Part shown: piece by piece, positions 9,505 to 18,555 of the stretch
Numbering within the stretch: the stretch's first letter is position 1
Layout of the letters: each line of letters starts with the position of its first letter
DNA from: Bacteroidales bacterium
GTDB taxonomy: Bacteria > Bacteroidota > Bacteroidia > Bacteroidales > P3
Length of the DNA: 51,232 nucleotides
NCBI GenBank assembly: GCA_017940465.1
Contig: JAGAYN010000004.1
Span: forward strand, 1-51,232
Direction: 5' to 3'
Translations under genes and position numbers: made by a program
Notes under the pieces: model-generated
Told to the model about the DNA's origin: nothing
The model's input: only the letters and a program-made list of their open reading frames with translations
The model's database searches: none

Positions 9505-11454
9505 CTACTGGCCCTCCGCGGCGATGACAGCATCTTCCCACTCCTGCATCTTCTGCTCCAGTTGGGATTTGAGGGACTGGTATTCCTTGTAGAAATCGGG
9601 GGACTGCGCCTCGCCCGAAGCCAGAACGGCATCCTTGTCGGCGATAGCCTCCTCCAAGGATTCAATCTCCTTTTCTTTTTGTGAAACAAGACTCTGCAAT
9701 TTGCGGCGCTCGCGCTCCTGCACCTTGGCCTGCTCGTAGGCAGCCTTGCCACTGGAAAGAGGCTTCTCCTTACCAGAACCATTAGTATGACTAGCAATAC
9801 TAGTGGAACTAGTTCTACTAGAATCACCAGTTCCACTAGTGCCACCACCCTGGCTAGTCTCCAGAAACTCCATGATGTCCCCCTTGAACTCATGCACCCC
9901 GCCGTCGCGGAATTCGTAGAGTTCATCGGTAAGCCCGGAGAGGAAATCGCGGTCGTGACTGACCACAATCAAGGTACCCGTGTACTGCAGCAGGGCATTC
10001 TTGAGAATGTCCTTGCTGTTCATATCCAGGTGGTTGGTAGGCTCGTCGAGAATCAGCAGGTTGCTCGGCGAGAGCAGCAGCTTGGCCAATGCCAACCGCG
10101 CCTTCTCACCGCCGGAAAGCACCTTGACCTTCTTGTCAATATCGTCGTCATCGAAAAGGAAACTGCCCAGAATGTTGCGTATCTTGGGCCGGATGTCCCC
10201 CTGGGCGATGTCATCGATCGTCTCGAAGACTGTCTTCTCCAGATTGAGCATAGCGGCCTGGTTCTGTGCGTAGTAACCCACACACACGCCGGCACCGAGG
10301 CGGAACGTGCCGGCGTAGTCGTTGATATCCCCCACGATAATTTTGGCCATGGTAGACTTACCCTCACCGTTACGCCCCACGAATGCCACCTTGCGCCCCG
10401 CTGTCAGCAGGAAATCCACATCGGAGAACACCTGGTTGTCGCCATAAGCCTTGCCCAGATGCTGTGCCTCCACCACGATTTTCCCACTGTGCGGCGCCGG
10501 AGGGAACTGGAAATGGATACTCTCCGTGGAGACCTCGTCGACGGTGATCCGCTCCATGCGCTCCAGCATCTTCACACGGCTCTGCACCTGCTTGGCCTTG
10601 GTGGCCTTGTAGCGGAAACGCTCGATAAAGGCCTCGATTTGAGCGACCTGCCGCTGCTGGTTAGTGAGCTGCGCCAACTGGCTGGCACGTCGCTCCTGCA
10701 TCTGCACCACATACTCGGAGTACGGGCACTTGTAGTCGTAGATACGTCCGGCGGTAATCTCAATGGTGCGGCGCGTGATATTGTCGAGGAAGGTGCGGTC
10801 GTGCGAGACAAGCACCACGGCACCGGCATAGGCTCCCAGGTAGTTCTCCAACCATTGGATGGAGACGATGTCGAGATGGTTGGTGGGTTCGTCAAGGAGC
10901 AGGAAGTCAGGCCGCTGCAGAAGCAGTTTGGCCAACTCCACACGCATCTGCCACCCACCGCTGAACACCGCCACAGGGCGGCCGAAATCTGAATGCCTGA
11001 AGCCCAGACCCAGCAGCACCTTCTCGGCCTCCTCGCGGCGACGCCCACCGCCCAGCAGGGCGATATGCTCGGTCGCCTCATGGTGACGTTCCAACAGCCG
11101 CGTGTAGTCCGCAGACTCATAGTCAGTGCGTTCGGCAATCTCCAACGAGAGACGTTCCAGTTCCCGCTCCAACTCGTCGAGCTGACTGAAAGCAGTCAGG
11201 GCCTCTTCTATCACCGTTCCGGCAGAGTCCGGCACCATCTCCTGCGGCAGGTAGCCTACGGTCTGGCCCGTAGCCATGACGATAGTGCCACTTTCCGGCT
11301 CCTGCCACCCACAGAGAATCTTGAGCAGCGTGGACTTGCCCGCGCCGTTTAAACCAACAAGGCCGACCCTGTCGTGGTCGGCGATGTTGAATGTTACGTT
11401 CTTAAAAAGCTCGGTGCCAGTGAACTGCACCGAGAGGTTATTGACGCTAATCAA
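9505..11454 (-). CDS. ABC-F family ATPase
   Basis: 649 residues, two ABC domains in one chain and no membrane segments, as in ribosome-acting ABC-F proteins. Walker A motifs GLNGAGKST (about 35) and GRNGEGKST (about 355); signature motifs FSGGWQMR and LSGGEKARL; DEPTNHLD twice; a charged inter-domain linker (RYKATKAKQVQSRVKMLERM). The C-terminus is a coiled coil (about 580-649) as in Uup-like members. Between ABC2 and the coiled coil lies a Ser/Thr/Gly-rich stretch encoded by repeated ACTAGT-like hexamers (9779-9855). Not enough to separate Uup, EttA or YfmR subclasses with certainty. Confidence 0.93.
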   Translation of the reverse strand: MISVNNLSVQFTGTELFKNVTFNIADHDRVGLVGLNGAGKSTLLKILCGWQEPESGTIVMATGQTVGYLPQEMVPDSAGTVIEEALTAFSQLDELERELERLSLEIAERTDYESADYTRLLERHHEATEHIALLGGGRRREEAEKVLLGLGFRHSDFGRPVAVFSGGWQMRVELAKLLLQRPDFLLLDEPTNHLDIVSIQWLENYLGAYAGAVVLVSHDRTFLDNITRRTIEITAGRIYDYKCPYSEYVVQMQERRASQLAQLTNQQRQVAQIEAFIERFRYKATKAKQVQSRVKMLERMERITVDEVSTESIHFQFPPAPHSGKIVVEAQHLGKAYGDNQVFSDVDFLLTAGRKVAFVGRNGEGKSTMAKIIVGDINDYAGTFRLGAGVCVGYYAQNQAAMLNLEKTVFETIDDIAQGDIRPKIRNILGSFLFDDDDIDKKVKVLSGGEKARLALAKLLLSPSNLLILDEPTNHLDMNSKDILKNALLQYTGTLIVVSHDRDFLSGLTDELYEFRDGGVHEFKGDIMEFLETSQGGGTSGTGDSSRTSSTSIASHTNGSGKEKPLSSGKAAYEQAKVQERERRKLQSLVSQKEKEIESLEEAIADKDAVLASGEAQSPDFYKEYQSLKSQLEQKMQEWEDAVIAAEGQ

Positions 11455-11459
11455 GGCGT

Positions 11460-12146
11460 TTACTTGAGGTTGAAGTTGACCGGCAGGTTGAACTGGACAC
11501 GGACAGCCTTACCACGCTGCTTGCCAGGGTTCCACTTGGGCATGGACTTCACCACGCGTATGGCCTCTGCACCGCAGCCGCCTCCGATGTCTTTCAGCAC
11601 CTTGGGGTTGGCAATGCTGCCGTCGCGCTCGACGACGAAGGTTACATACACACGGCCAGTGATGCCGTTGTCGCGGGCAAGCTGGGGGTATTTGATATTC
11701 TGCGCCAAGTACTTGTAGAGGGCTTCCATACCGCCGGGGAACTCCGGATCATTCTCCACAACGGTGAAAATCTGGGTCTCCGTCTCGTCTTCTTCCTCTT
11801 CCACCACCACGGGGACGATGTCGATATTCTTGGTGCTCTCGTCGATTTCGGCGTTAAACGACACCTCCTTGATGTCCTCCTTGTCGTCAGAGACCACTTC
11901 GATGACGGTGGTCACCTCGGGTGCTTCTGGTGGCGGAGGGGGTGGCGGTTCCTGAATGTCAGTCTGCAGGATCTGCTCCTCGACCTCCTCTATCGCCTCG
12001 CGCTGGAAAGCCTCCTTGAGTTCTTTCTCATACGACTTGACGTTGAAGGCGACCAGGGAAGCGACAAGAGCGACCACCAAGCCTATCTCCAGATAGAGCC
12101 CCCGGCGTTTTTCGAGGTCGGCTTTTGGATTTTTCTTGAGTTCCAT
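11460..12146 (-). CDS. Energy transducer TonB
   Basis: 228 residues. N-terminal cytoplasmic stretch (MELKKNPKADLEKRRGLYLE), one membrane helix (about 21-40), a periplasmic proline-rich linker (EPPPPPPPEAPEV), and a C-terminal TonB domain with FPGGMEALYKYLAQNIKYPQ, GRVYVTFVVERDG and KWNPGKQRGKAVRVQFNLPV. It transmits proton-motive force from ExbB/ExbD to TonB-dependent outer-membrane transporters. No exbBD genes are adjacent. It lies 5 nt upstream of the ABC-F gene on the same strand. Confidence 0.93.
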   Translation of the reverse strand: MELKKNPKADLEKRRGLYLEIGLVVALVASLVAFNVKSYEKELKEAFQREAIEEVEEQILQTDIQEPPPPPPPEAPEVTTVIEVVSDDKEDIKEVSFNAEIDESTKNIDIVPVVVEEEEDETETQIFTVVENDPEFPGGMEALYKYLAQNIKYPQLARDNGITGRVYVTFVVERDGSIANPKVLKDIGGGCGAEAIRVVKSMPKWNPGKQRGKAVRVQFNLPVNFNLK

Positions 12147-12295
12147 GTTATTGTATATTAATTATTTGTTCCGTTTTCGGAGGGTTTTCGACCCTTTGTT
12201 TTACACCGCTAAATTACTAAAAAAAATCATACCGGCGGCAATTTTTTGTCAAAAAAAGTGATAATTTTTATAACCGCAAGCAAGTCAGCCAGTTA

Positions 12296-12430
12296 CAAAT
12301 TCCGTTCCATTTTTGGGAAAGAGGCCAAAATCCCGCTTTTATAACAGGCTGGTTGTCAGCATGTAAGACCCACCCTCTTCTTCCCCTCTTCGTCTTTGGC
12401 AGGTATGTGCCTGCTATCCCCTGGGGACCG
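12296..12430 (+). repeat. Interspersed repeat family A, copy 2, overlapping the helicase 3' end
   Basis: Shares CAGGCTGG, CCCTCTTCTTCCCCTCTT (12373-12390) and a GGCAGGTATG head-type sequence with the copies at 7143, 15735 and 29040. Its right end runs into the stop and last codons of the minus-strand helicase gene, so the repeat may have supplied that gene's present C-terminus. Confidence 0.55.
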
Positions 12431-15400
12431 CCCTCACCGTGACCGTGGAATCGACGTAGATCAGCCAGCCGGAGACCTGCGGATAGCCCATGGCCTCGAG
12501 GGTGCGGCAGTAGAGTTGCACCTGCCGGTCGTGCACCTCGCCGAGGTCGCGGCCTGTCTTGAAGTCGACGACCCACGTCTCCCCGGGGGCGATGACCACG
12601 CGGTCCGGGCGGCATTCGGTGTCGCCATTGACGATGGCGCATTCGTTTTTCACCTGATAGCCAGCACGGAAGAAGCGCTCGGAGAGGGGATTGGACACCA
12701 CGTCGCGCGCCAGGGCCTGGAGGCGCTCCAAGTCGGCGTCGAAGATGCCCGTGGGCTGCCGCTTCACGAAGCGGCGGATGGCCGGCTCGAGGTCGTCGGC
12801 ATGCTGAATGTCGGAGAGAAGCTCGTGGGCGTAGATGCCGAAGCGCTGGTGCCCGTCCAGGAGGGGCGTCAGCGCGCGCTCCGAGGGGGAGGCCACGCGC
12901 ACCACGGAGGTCCATTCCGGATACGAGAGCCTGTCAATGCGCACATCCTCAGCCCTTTCCTCCTTCCTTCCGCCCTCCTTACGGGGCGAATCGGGGTTGC
13001 CGAAGCCGTAGTGCTCCTGGAGGGGGGTGCCGTCGGCAGTGAGGTAACCGGCCAGCAAGGCGCTGTAGGTCAGCGCGTCGCCATTGGGCTTGGCGCAGAC
13101 GGCATGGAACCGCTCACTCGGGCGCGTGAGCGCTACATATAATATATTAAGGTCGTCGAACTCGGTCTCCTCGCGTTCGCGGTCGCGCTCGGAGTCGAAC
13201 CGCGTGGAGGAGTCCCTGCCGAGGGTGACGAAGGCGGCGGGGAGGGACTTGCCGTCGGAGGGGAGGCTCTGGTCCACCTTGACCCACAGCCTGTAGGGCT
13301 TGGGCCTGGGGGTGAAGAAGGGGCAGATGACCACCGGCGCGTCGAGGCCCTTGGCCTTGTGGATGGTGAGGAGGCGGACAGCGTCGCCCTCGTCGGAACA
13401 GGCGGCGGAGAGGTCGGGATGGTCGTCGAACCAGCGCAGGAAGTCGCCGATGCTCTGCATGTGGCGGGCGGAGAAGGCGGCGGCGCGGTTGAGGAGCGAG
13501 GCCACGTAGGGGGTGTCCACCCCGTCGAGCCGCAGGAGTCGCAGAAGCTGCTCGCAGCAGTCGTAGAGGTCGAGCGAGAGGAGCACGTCGGGATTGAAAT
13601 CCATCCCCTCGGCACGCAGCACGGCCACGAGGTCGAACCCCTGGCCCTCGAGGAAGGCATCCAGGTGGCCCGCGCGCAGGACACCGAGCCGTTGCAGCCG
13701 CAGCATGAGGTCGGCTGCCGACACACGGTCGGCCGGATCGGCCAGGCAGCGCAGGGCAGCCACCAGCGCCATCACGGCATGGCTGCCGCGCAGGTAGAAC
13801 GACTCGGCCGAACTCTGCGGCACCTCGCTGTGTTCCAACAAGTAGGCTCCCACGGCAGCCAACTCGCGGCGGGTGCGGCCCAGCACCATAATGTCGCGAT
13901 AGCTGAAGCCGTGGTTTTCAACCAAGTCGGCGATTATCGAGAGCACCTGCGCGGGGATAGCCTCGGGGTCGGAGGTCTCCACGAAGTCAATGCCCACGAA
14001 GCCCTCCGGCCCGTCGGCGTGGCGCGGAGCCACGCGCTGGAAGAGGCGTTCCCCCTCGGGCTGCACATCGAGGCTGGGCCCGATGTACGACTCCCGCGCC
14101 AAGGCATTGTCCGCGAAGTGTTTGCGGACGACATGGGAGAAGAACCGGTTGTTGAAATCCACAATGGCGCGGAGGCTGCGCTGGCTGGTGAAGAGGGGCT
14201 CGAAGCGGGCGCGGCTGAGGGTGCGGCTGTGCTGCGGCATCCCCTCCACCTTGGGCAGGCGGATGAACTGGCGCACATCGCCCTGCCGGAAGCGGTAGAT
14301 GGCCTGCTTGGCGTCGCCGACCACCAGCGACTCGCTGTTCTGCGACACGCCGTTGGCCAGCAGCGGCACCAGGTTCTGCCACTGCAGCACAGAGGTGTCC
14401 TGAAACTCGTCGATGAGGAAATGACTGTAGCGGTTGCCGAGGCGCTCGTAGAGGAAGGGGGCGTCCTGCTCAAGCACCACGCTGTTGATCAGCTTATTGA
14501 ACTCCGAAAGGTGCATCACCTCATTGGTGTCGGAGTATTCGCGGAGGCACCGTTCCAGCTCGCCGAGGAGGGCCACGGAGTAGAGGTTGGCGAGGAGGAG
14601 GGTGCGTGTGTTGTAGTCCACAAGTTGCTCTTCCAGAAGTCTCTGCGCCTCGAAATAGACCTCGCGCAAGGGCTGGGCAACGGCATCGGCGGCCGGGGTG
14701 TAGGCCTTGGCCTTGCAGAGGGTGGCCCCGCAGTAGTCCTGTGCCTCGAAAACCTTTATCGCATAGCTGTTTGGCTGCGATACGGCGCCTTGTGCCAGTT
14801 TGTTGAAGAAGGAGAGGTAGCCACGCCCGCCCTGGTTGCAGACCGACTCGTCCATACCCGCCGAAGCAAGCAGCTCCAATGCCCTTGCACCCAGCGACTT
14901 GAGCTGCTGCTCGAAGCGGCGGTTCGACTCGGTGTAGCGGCGGTAGATGTCGATGAAATCGGAGAGGGTGCAGTCGCGCAGCAAGGCCAGGTACTGCCCG
15001 GCATTCTCGGCGAAGAGCTGCGATGCGAGGGTGGCGAGCGAGCCTTCGATAGCGAAGCCCTTGCCCTCCTCCATGCGGCTGACGGCGAAGGCGGAGACGG
15101 CGCGCGTGAGGTCGTCGTGCCCCTCGGTGCCCACCAGCGACATCAGGCTGCTGACCGCCTGCTCGACCAGGTCGTCCTGCTCGATGCGCACCTCGAAGTT
15201 CACCGGCCGTCCGAGGTCGTGGGCGAAGGTGCGCACGACGCGGTGCATGAAGCTGTCGATGGTGGAGACGGCGAGGTCGGAATAGCGGTGGAGGATGGCC
15301 GTGCGGAGCATGGCGGCGCGGCGCATGAGGTCTCCCTCGGCAAGGGGGCGCGTCCGGTGGCAATCCATCTGGTTCAGCGCCTGCAACAGCTGCGCCCCCA

Positions 15401-15650
15401 GCGAGTCCCCGCGCCCCTCGCACCCCCGTGCGGCAAGCAGGTCGAGGGAATCCATTATCTTGGTTTTCATCTCGTTGGCCGCCTTGTTGGTGAAAGTGAT
15501 GGCCAGAATGTGGCGGAAGTTGTCCTTGATGCGCCCCTCGTCGCCGGACAGGGCGAAGCGGAGGTACTCGCGGACAAGGGTGAACGTCTTGCCGCTTCCA
15601 GCCGATGCCGAACTGATTATGAATGGTTTAATGTCGCTTGCAGGGTTCAT
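12414..15650 (-). CDS. RecB/AddA-like UvrD helicase with C-terminal nuclease
   Basis: About 1078 residues. Walker A SSASAGSGKTFTLVREYL at the very N-terminus, then HILAITFTNKAANEMK, FLIDEFQDTSVLQW (DExx box), VVGDAKQAIYRFRQGD, LLTIHKAKGLDAPVVICPFF and YVALTRPSERF (UvrD motifs). The C-terminal PD-(D/E)XK nuclease has CRPDRVVIAPGETWVVDFKTG and an RQVQLYCRTLEAMGY Q-Y motif. This is the layout of AddA/RecB, which process double-strand ends. An AddB partner is not adjacent. I start at ATG 15650, because the longer TTG start at 15662 lies inside the -7 box; the message would be nearly leaderless. Confidence 0.92.
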   Translation of the reverse strand: MNPASDIKPFIISSASAGSGKTFTLVREYLRFALSGDEGRIKDNFRHILAITFTNKAANEMKTKIMDSLDLLAARGCEGRGDSLGAQLLQALNQMDCHRTRPLAEGDLMRRAAMLRTAILHRYSDLAVSTIDSFMHRVVRTFAHDLGRPVNFEVRIEQDDLVEQAVSSLMSLVGTEGHDDLTRAVSAFAVSRMEEGKGFAIEGSLATLASQLFAENAGQYLALLRDCTLSDFIDIYRRYTESNRRFEQQLKSLGARALELLASAGMDESVCNQGGRGYLSFFNKLAQGAVSQPNSYAIKVFEAQDYCGATLCKAKAYTPAADAVAQPLREVYFEAQRLLEEQLVDYNTRTLLLANLYSVALLGELERCLREYSDTNEVMHLSEFNKLINSVVLEQDAPFLYERLGNRYSHFLIDEFQDTSVLQWQNLVPLLANGVSQNSESLVVGDAKQAIYRFRQGDVRQFIRLPKVEGMPQHSRTLSRARFEPLFTSQRSLRAIVDFNNRFFSHVVRKHFADNALARESYIGPSLDVQPEGERLFQRVAPRHADGPEGFVGIDFVETSDPEAIPAQVLSIIADLVENHGFSYRDIMVLGRTRRELAAVGAYLLEHSEVPQSSAESFYLRGSHAVMALVAALRCLADPADRVSAADLMLRLQRLGVLRAGHLDAFLEGQGFDLVAVLRAEGMDFNPDVLLSLDLYDCCEQLLRLLRLDGVDTPYVASLLNRAAAFSARHMQSIGDFLRWFDDHPDLSAACSDEGDAVRLLTIHKAKGLDAPVVICPFFTPRPKPYRLWVKVDQSLPSDGKSLPAAFVTLGRDSSTRFDSERDREREETEFDDLNILYVALTRPSERFHAVCAKPNGDALTYSALLAGYLTADGTPLQEHYGFGNPDSPRKEGGRKEERAEDVRIDRLSYPEWTSVVRVASPSERALTPLLDGHQRFGIYAHELLSDIQHADDLEPAIRRFVKRQPTGIFDADLERLQALARDVVSNPLSERFFRAGYQVKNECAIVNGDTECRPDRVVIAPGETWVVDFKTGRDLGEVHDRQVQLYCRTLEAMGYPQVSGWLIYVDSTVTVRAVPRG

Positions 15651-15659
15651 ATCCGCCTG

Positions 15660-15667
15660 CAAAGGTA
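15660..15667 (-). promoter_or_regulatory. -7 box of the helicase-nuclease gene
   Basis: Reading minus, TACCTTTG followed by CAGG ends about 10 nt before the ATG at 15650. Transcription would begin only a few bases before the start codon. Confidence 0.65.
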
Positions 15668-15734
15668 CAAAAAATAGCCGGATGCGGCAAAAATATCACA
15701 CAAATACTTGATACACACATAGGTTACACTGCTG

Positions 15735-15885
15735 CGAAAAGACAAGCGAGAGAAGCGTCCAAAAGTGGCTGGAAAGCCAATTTTGGAAGATTTACAACGG
15801 ATTGATTTCCAGGCTCTCCAAAGCACCCTCTTCTTCCCCTCTCCTACCCCCATAGGAGCCCTCCAGCAGACCGCCAGGGAGAGCA
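15735..15885 (+). repeat. Interspersed repeat family A, copy 3
   Basis: CTGGAAA ... TTTCCAG forms a stem-loop domain, followed by CCCTCTTCTTCCCCTCTCC (15826-15844) and GGAGCCCTCC-type units. It ends about 15 nt before a strong promoter, just as copy 4 (29040-29235) ends before the tRNA-Val promoter on the other strand. Confidence 0.7.
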
Positions 15886-15901
15886 CCCACGAAAAAAATT
15901 A

Positions 15902-15933
15902 TTTTGCCATATCGGAAAAAGTATGTACTTTTG
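15902..15933 (+). promoter_or_regulatory. Promoter of the leader RNA and SPFH operon
   Basis: TTTTGCC at 15902-15908 and TACTTTTG at 15926-15933 with a 17-nt spacer containing GGAAAAAGT. Transcription start expected near 15940, leaving a leader of about 335 nt before the first start codon at 16277. Confidence 0.75.
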
Positions 15934-15939
15934 CAGTCG

Positions 15940-16276
15940 CAAACAGATAGGTCCGTTTGCCGAGAAAGATGCATTATCGCCTTATTCCGAGTTTGTGAAC
16001 TTGGCCGTTCGCTAAAAATAGTGTAAGGAATAGAGGATGGACAGATGCTCCAAGTGATGTGTATTGTCATACCGATGCGATACGCTCCAGTGGAGTTGCT
16101 CATAAAACCTTTATTTTACACTATTGGGAGGCCAAGCCCACACAAACAAGATAGGGTCACAAATGGATGGCTCCACTTTCTTGTTGTATGAGCACTCCGT
16201 CCCACGGGCCTGCGGCGGAAACAAGGCAAGACCGCCGAAGCCAAAAGAGGCGGACAAACATTAAATTCAATACACT
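15940..16276 (+). ncRNA. Long structured leader RNA (or 6S-like RNA), class unknown
   Basis: A long rod can be drawn from perfect helices: GTTTGTG 15991-15997 with 16141-16147; CTTGGCC 16000-16006 with 16130-16136; AATAGTGTAA 16017-16026 with 16116-16125; CTCCA 16048-16052 with 16091-16095; GTGTATTG 16059-16066 with 16078-16085 (two G-U pairs, 11-nt loop). A further hairpin CGGCGG/CCGCCG lies at 16213-16237. No U-rich terminator precedes the gene at 16277, and ATAGTGTA (16018-16025) is also complementary to TACACTAT (16271-16278) covering the start codon, which favours a cis-acting switch. The rod with internal bubble also resembles 6S RNA; I cannot decide by eye. Confidence 0.5.
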
Positions 16277-16933
16277 ATGGGTTGTATTTACGAAGATTCC
16301 GCAAAAGAGTTCAAGAAAAACCGCACTCCGGAGCAGAAAAAGGTTATCAACTACTTCAGGCCCCTCGGCGGCTGTGTCGGCGGCGTCATCAGCCTCTTCA
16401 GCAGGATGAGCGACGACCAGTACGAAGCCATGATTGCCGAACGCGTGAAGCAGATCAACTCGATGGATGCCGCTCTGAACAAGCTGGGCATCGACGTCGA
16501 CATGGTCAAGGAGGTGAAGCCCATCTACTTCGAGGGCTACCACTTCGACGAGAAGAAGACCTTCGCCAGGCTTGGCAAGGACGACAAGTGGCGCAGCTCG
16601 GCCTACGAAATCACCTGGATTTTCGCCGGCGACAAGCAACTTTATGTCTACAACTACCGCTTCAACATGGACGAAGACAGCAAGACCGTCACCGCCGAGG
16701 AATTCTTCTACAAAGACATCACCAACGTCAACCACACCACAGAGACCGTGGAGAAAGAAATCTACGACTTCAGCTGCATCAAATCGAAGAAAGGCCGCAA
16801 GAGTGTGGAATACAACGACTTTGTGCTCAGCGCCATGGGCGACAAACTCCTCTGCTCGATGCACGCCACCGAGGAGAACGAGCGCTCCATCCAGGGACTG
16901 AAGAACAAGATACGCGAGAAGAAGAACGCCTGA
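16277..16933 (+). CDS. Unknown protein, first gene of SPFH/YidD-like operon
   Basis: 218 residues, no signal peptide. A short N-terminal segment has one weakly hydrophobic Gly-rich patch (PLGGCVGGVISLFS, about 29-42). The centre (about 105-160) is predicted beta-rich (SAYEITWIFAGDKQLYVYNYRFN, then a TVTAEEFFYKDITNV strand-turn), which vaguely recalls PH-like domains, and the C-terminus is Lys/Glu-rich and helical. I do not recognise the family. The start codon overlaps a sequence complementary to the leader. It is followed at 25 nt by the YidD-like gene and should be cotranscribed with it. Confidence 0.8.
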   Translation: MGCIYEDSAKEFKKNRTPEQKKVINYFRPLGGCVGGVISLFSRMSDDQYEAMIAERVKQINSMDAALNKLGIDVDMVKEVKPIYFEGYHFDEKKTFARLGKDDKWRSSAYEITWIFAGDKQLYVYNYRFNMDEDSKTVTAEEFFYKDITNVNHTTETVEKEIYDFSCIKSKKGRKSVEYNDFVLSAMGDKLLCSMHATEENERSIQGLKNKIREKKNA

Positions 16934-16957
16934 TTCCACCTCGTGACATCCGATTCA

Positions 16958-17437
16958 ATGGGCGGGGCCGACAACCCAACCGGCCCCGCTTTTCAGCAGT
17001 ATAGCGAGCCTGTCTACGGCCAGGACTACGACGAAGAATACGTGCGCTGGTACGTCCATGAGCGAGACCTGGTGCATCCGCGGCTCAACATCTTCTCCTT
17101 CACCGGACTGGTGCTGCTGGCTGCGGCGGTGGGACTGGGACTGGGCTACCTCGTATGGCTGCTCGCCGGATGCCACTGGAGCCTGACCGCTACGCTGTGG
17201 GTGGCCGGAACCGTCACCCTCCTCGGCAACCTCCGGATGCTGTTCATCGGACTGGTAAAACTCTACCAGCACTACATGCCGGAGGGCATCCGGCGCAACT
17301 GCATCCTGTTGCCCACCTGCTCCGAATACTGCATCCTCGCCTTGAAGAAATACGGTGTCATACGCGGATGCTGGAAGACTGTCCACAGGCTGCTGCACAC
17401 ATGCGTGGGGGACGACTACCACACCGACTGGCCCTGA
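16958..17437 (+). CDS. Membrane protein with C-terminal YidD-like domain
   Basis: 159 residues from ATG 16958 (an in-frame GTG at 16943 is possible). After an acidic N-terminal tail come two membrane helices (about 46-70 and 76-97). The C-terminal part (about 95-159) matches the YidD pattern: LVKLYQHYMP, NCILLPTCSEYCILALKKYG, VIRGCWKTVHRLLHT. In YidD the corresponding parts are YQR, CRFxPTCSxY, AlxxyG and KGxxLxxxR. YidD is a small membrane-insertion helper normally encoded between rnpA and yidC. Here it is fused to helices and sits in a stress-type operon, so the role is probably different. The usual C-terminal GGxDPVP is reduced to GDDYHTDWP. Confidence 0.85.
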   Translation: MGGADNPTGPAFQQYSEPVYGQDYDEEYVRWYVHERDLVHPRLNIFSFTGLVLLAAAVGLGLGYLVWLLAGCHWSLTATLWVAGTVTLLGNLRMLFIGLVKLYQHYMPEGIRRNCILLPTCSEYCILALKKYGVIRGCWKTVHRLLHTCVGDDYHTDWP

Positions 17438-17471
17438 CCCGAACGGAAAGAAACAAAAAAAACATCCAACC

Positions 17472-18551
17472 ATGGGACTTTTCAATAATCGCAACGCCAA
17501 CGAAGACGCCTATGTGGGCGGCAAAAAACATTGGGTGGACGTCATCAAGGACTCCGGTCCGGAGGACCTCCTTATCTGGCGGCAGCCCGAGGAGGACTTC
17601 AACACCAACTCCACCCTCGTCGTCATGCCCGGCGAAGAGGCCCTCTTCGTCAAAGGGGGCACCATCGAACAGGTGTTCACCAACGGCACCTACAAACTCA
17701 CCACGCAGAACTACCCCTTCATCAGCCGCCTGCGCAACGCCTTCAGCGGCGGCGTGTCGGCGTTCAACTGCGTGGTCTACTTTGTACGCACGGCACCGAG
17801 CAAGGAAATCAACTGGGGCACGCAGAGCCCCATCCAGTACTTCGACGAGACCTACCAGGAACTGCGCATCAAAGGCTACGGCGCCTACAAGGTGAATGTC
17901 AGCAACTCCTCGCTGCTGCTCACCAAACTCATCGGCGCCAACGTCGACCTCGCCTCCACCGACGACCTGAACCAGTACTTCGCCAACCAGTTCCACCAAC
18001 ACATCAGCGACGCCATCAGTAACGCCATCGACCGCCTCAAGGCGCAGACCGGCAAGGCGGTGTTCGCGCTGGCAAGCGGCCACCGCACCGAGATGGCCTC
18101 CATCATCGAGGCCCTCCTGGCGCCCATCGTGGAGGATTACGGCCTGCTGATGGAGGCATTCTCGCTGGCCCACCTCAAAATCGAGGCCGCCGACCCCGAA
18201 ATGGAGAAGGTCATCCGCCAGCGCATGGCCATGGACGTGATGCAGGGCGCGCAGGTGAACCCCGCCTGGCAGGCACAGCAGCAGGTGGACATCATGAAAA
18301 ACCTATCCAACAACCCCGGCGGCGGCGGACTGGCCTCGGCCGGCATGGGCGTAGGCATGGGCATCGGCGCCATGGGCATGATGGGCGGCATGATGGGCAA
18401 CATGCAGGCCATGCAGCCCCAACCCCAACCCACCCCGCAGACCGACGACCCGATGGCCAAGCTGCAGAAACTGAAACAGATGCTCGACATGGGACTCATC
18501 TCGACCGAAGACTTCGAGGCCAAGAAAAAAGAAATCCTCAACACCCTTTAG
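17472..18551 (+). CDS. SPFH-domain protein with C-terminal SHOCT domain (YdjI-like)
   Basis: 359 residues from ATG 17472, 34 nt after the previous stop. The N-terminal part (about 15-260) looks like the YdjI/virion-core type SPFH protein (DLLIWRQPEEDFNTNSTLVVMPGEEALFVKGG, then EINWGTQSPIQYFD). A Gly/Met-rich linker (about 290-325, GMGVGMGIGAMGMMGGMMGN) leads to a SHOCT motif (DDPMAKLQKLKQMLDMGLIS and DFEAKKKEIL). No transmembrane helix. Proteins of this type assemble at membranes and occur in phage-shock-like operons of Bacillus (ydjFGHI). The membrane genes on both sides fit that role. Confidence 0.88.
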   Translation: MGLFNNRNANEDAYVGGKKHWVDVIKDSGPEDLLIWRQPEEDFNTNSTLVVMPGEEALFVKGGTIEQVFTNGTYKLTTQNYPFISRLRNAFSGGVSAFNCVVYFVRTAPSKEINWGTQSPIQYFDETYQELRIKGYGAYKVNVSNSSLLLTKLIGANVDLASTDDLNQYFANQFHQHISDAISNAIDRLKAQTGKAVFALASGHRTEMASIIEALLAPIVEDYGLLMEAFSLAHLKIEAADPEMEKVIRQRMAMDVMQGAQVNPAWQAQQQVDIMKNLSNNPGGGGLASAGMGVGMGIGAMGMMGGMMGNMQAMQPQPQPTPQTDDPMAKLQKLKQMLDMGLISTEDFEAKKKEILNTL

Positions 18552-18555
18552 CCCT

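Noticed and set aside
13359-15677. 772-codon plus-strand ORF opposite the helicase gene
   Set aside because: It mirrors the minus-strand RecB/AddA-like gene, which has all UvrD motifs. The translation is His/Val/Glu-rich without a motif, an effect of GC-biased third positions.
15940-16160. Firm call of 6S RNA
   Set aside because: The rod with bubble is suggestive, but I see no diagnostic 6S sequence I could defend, and complementarity with the start codon points to a cis-acting leader.
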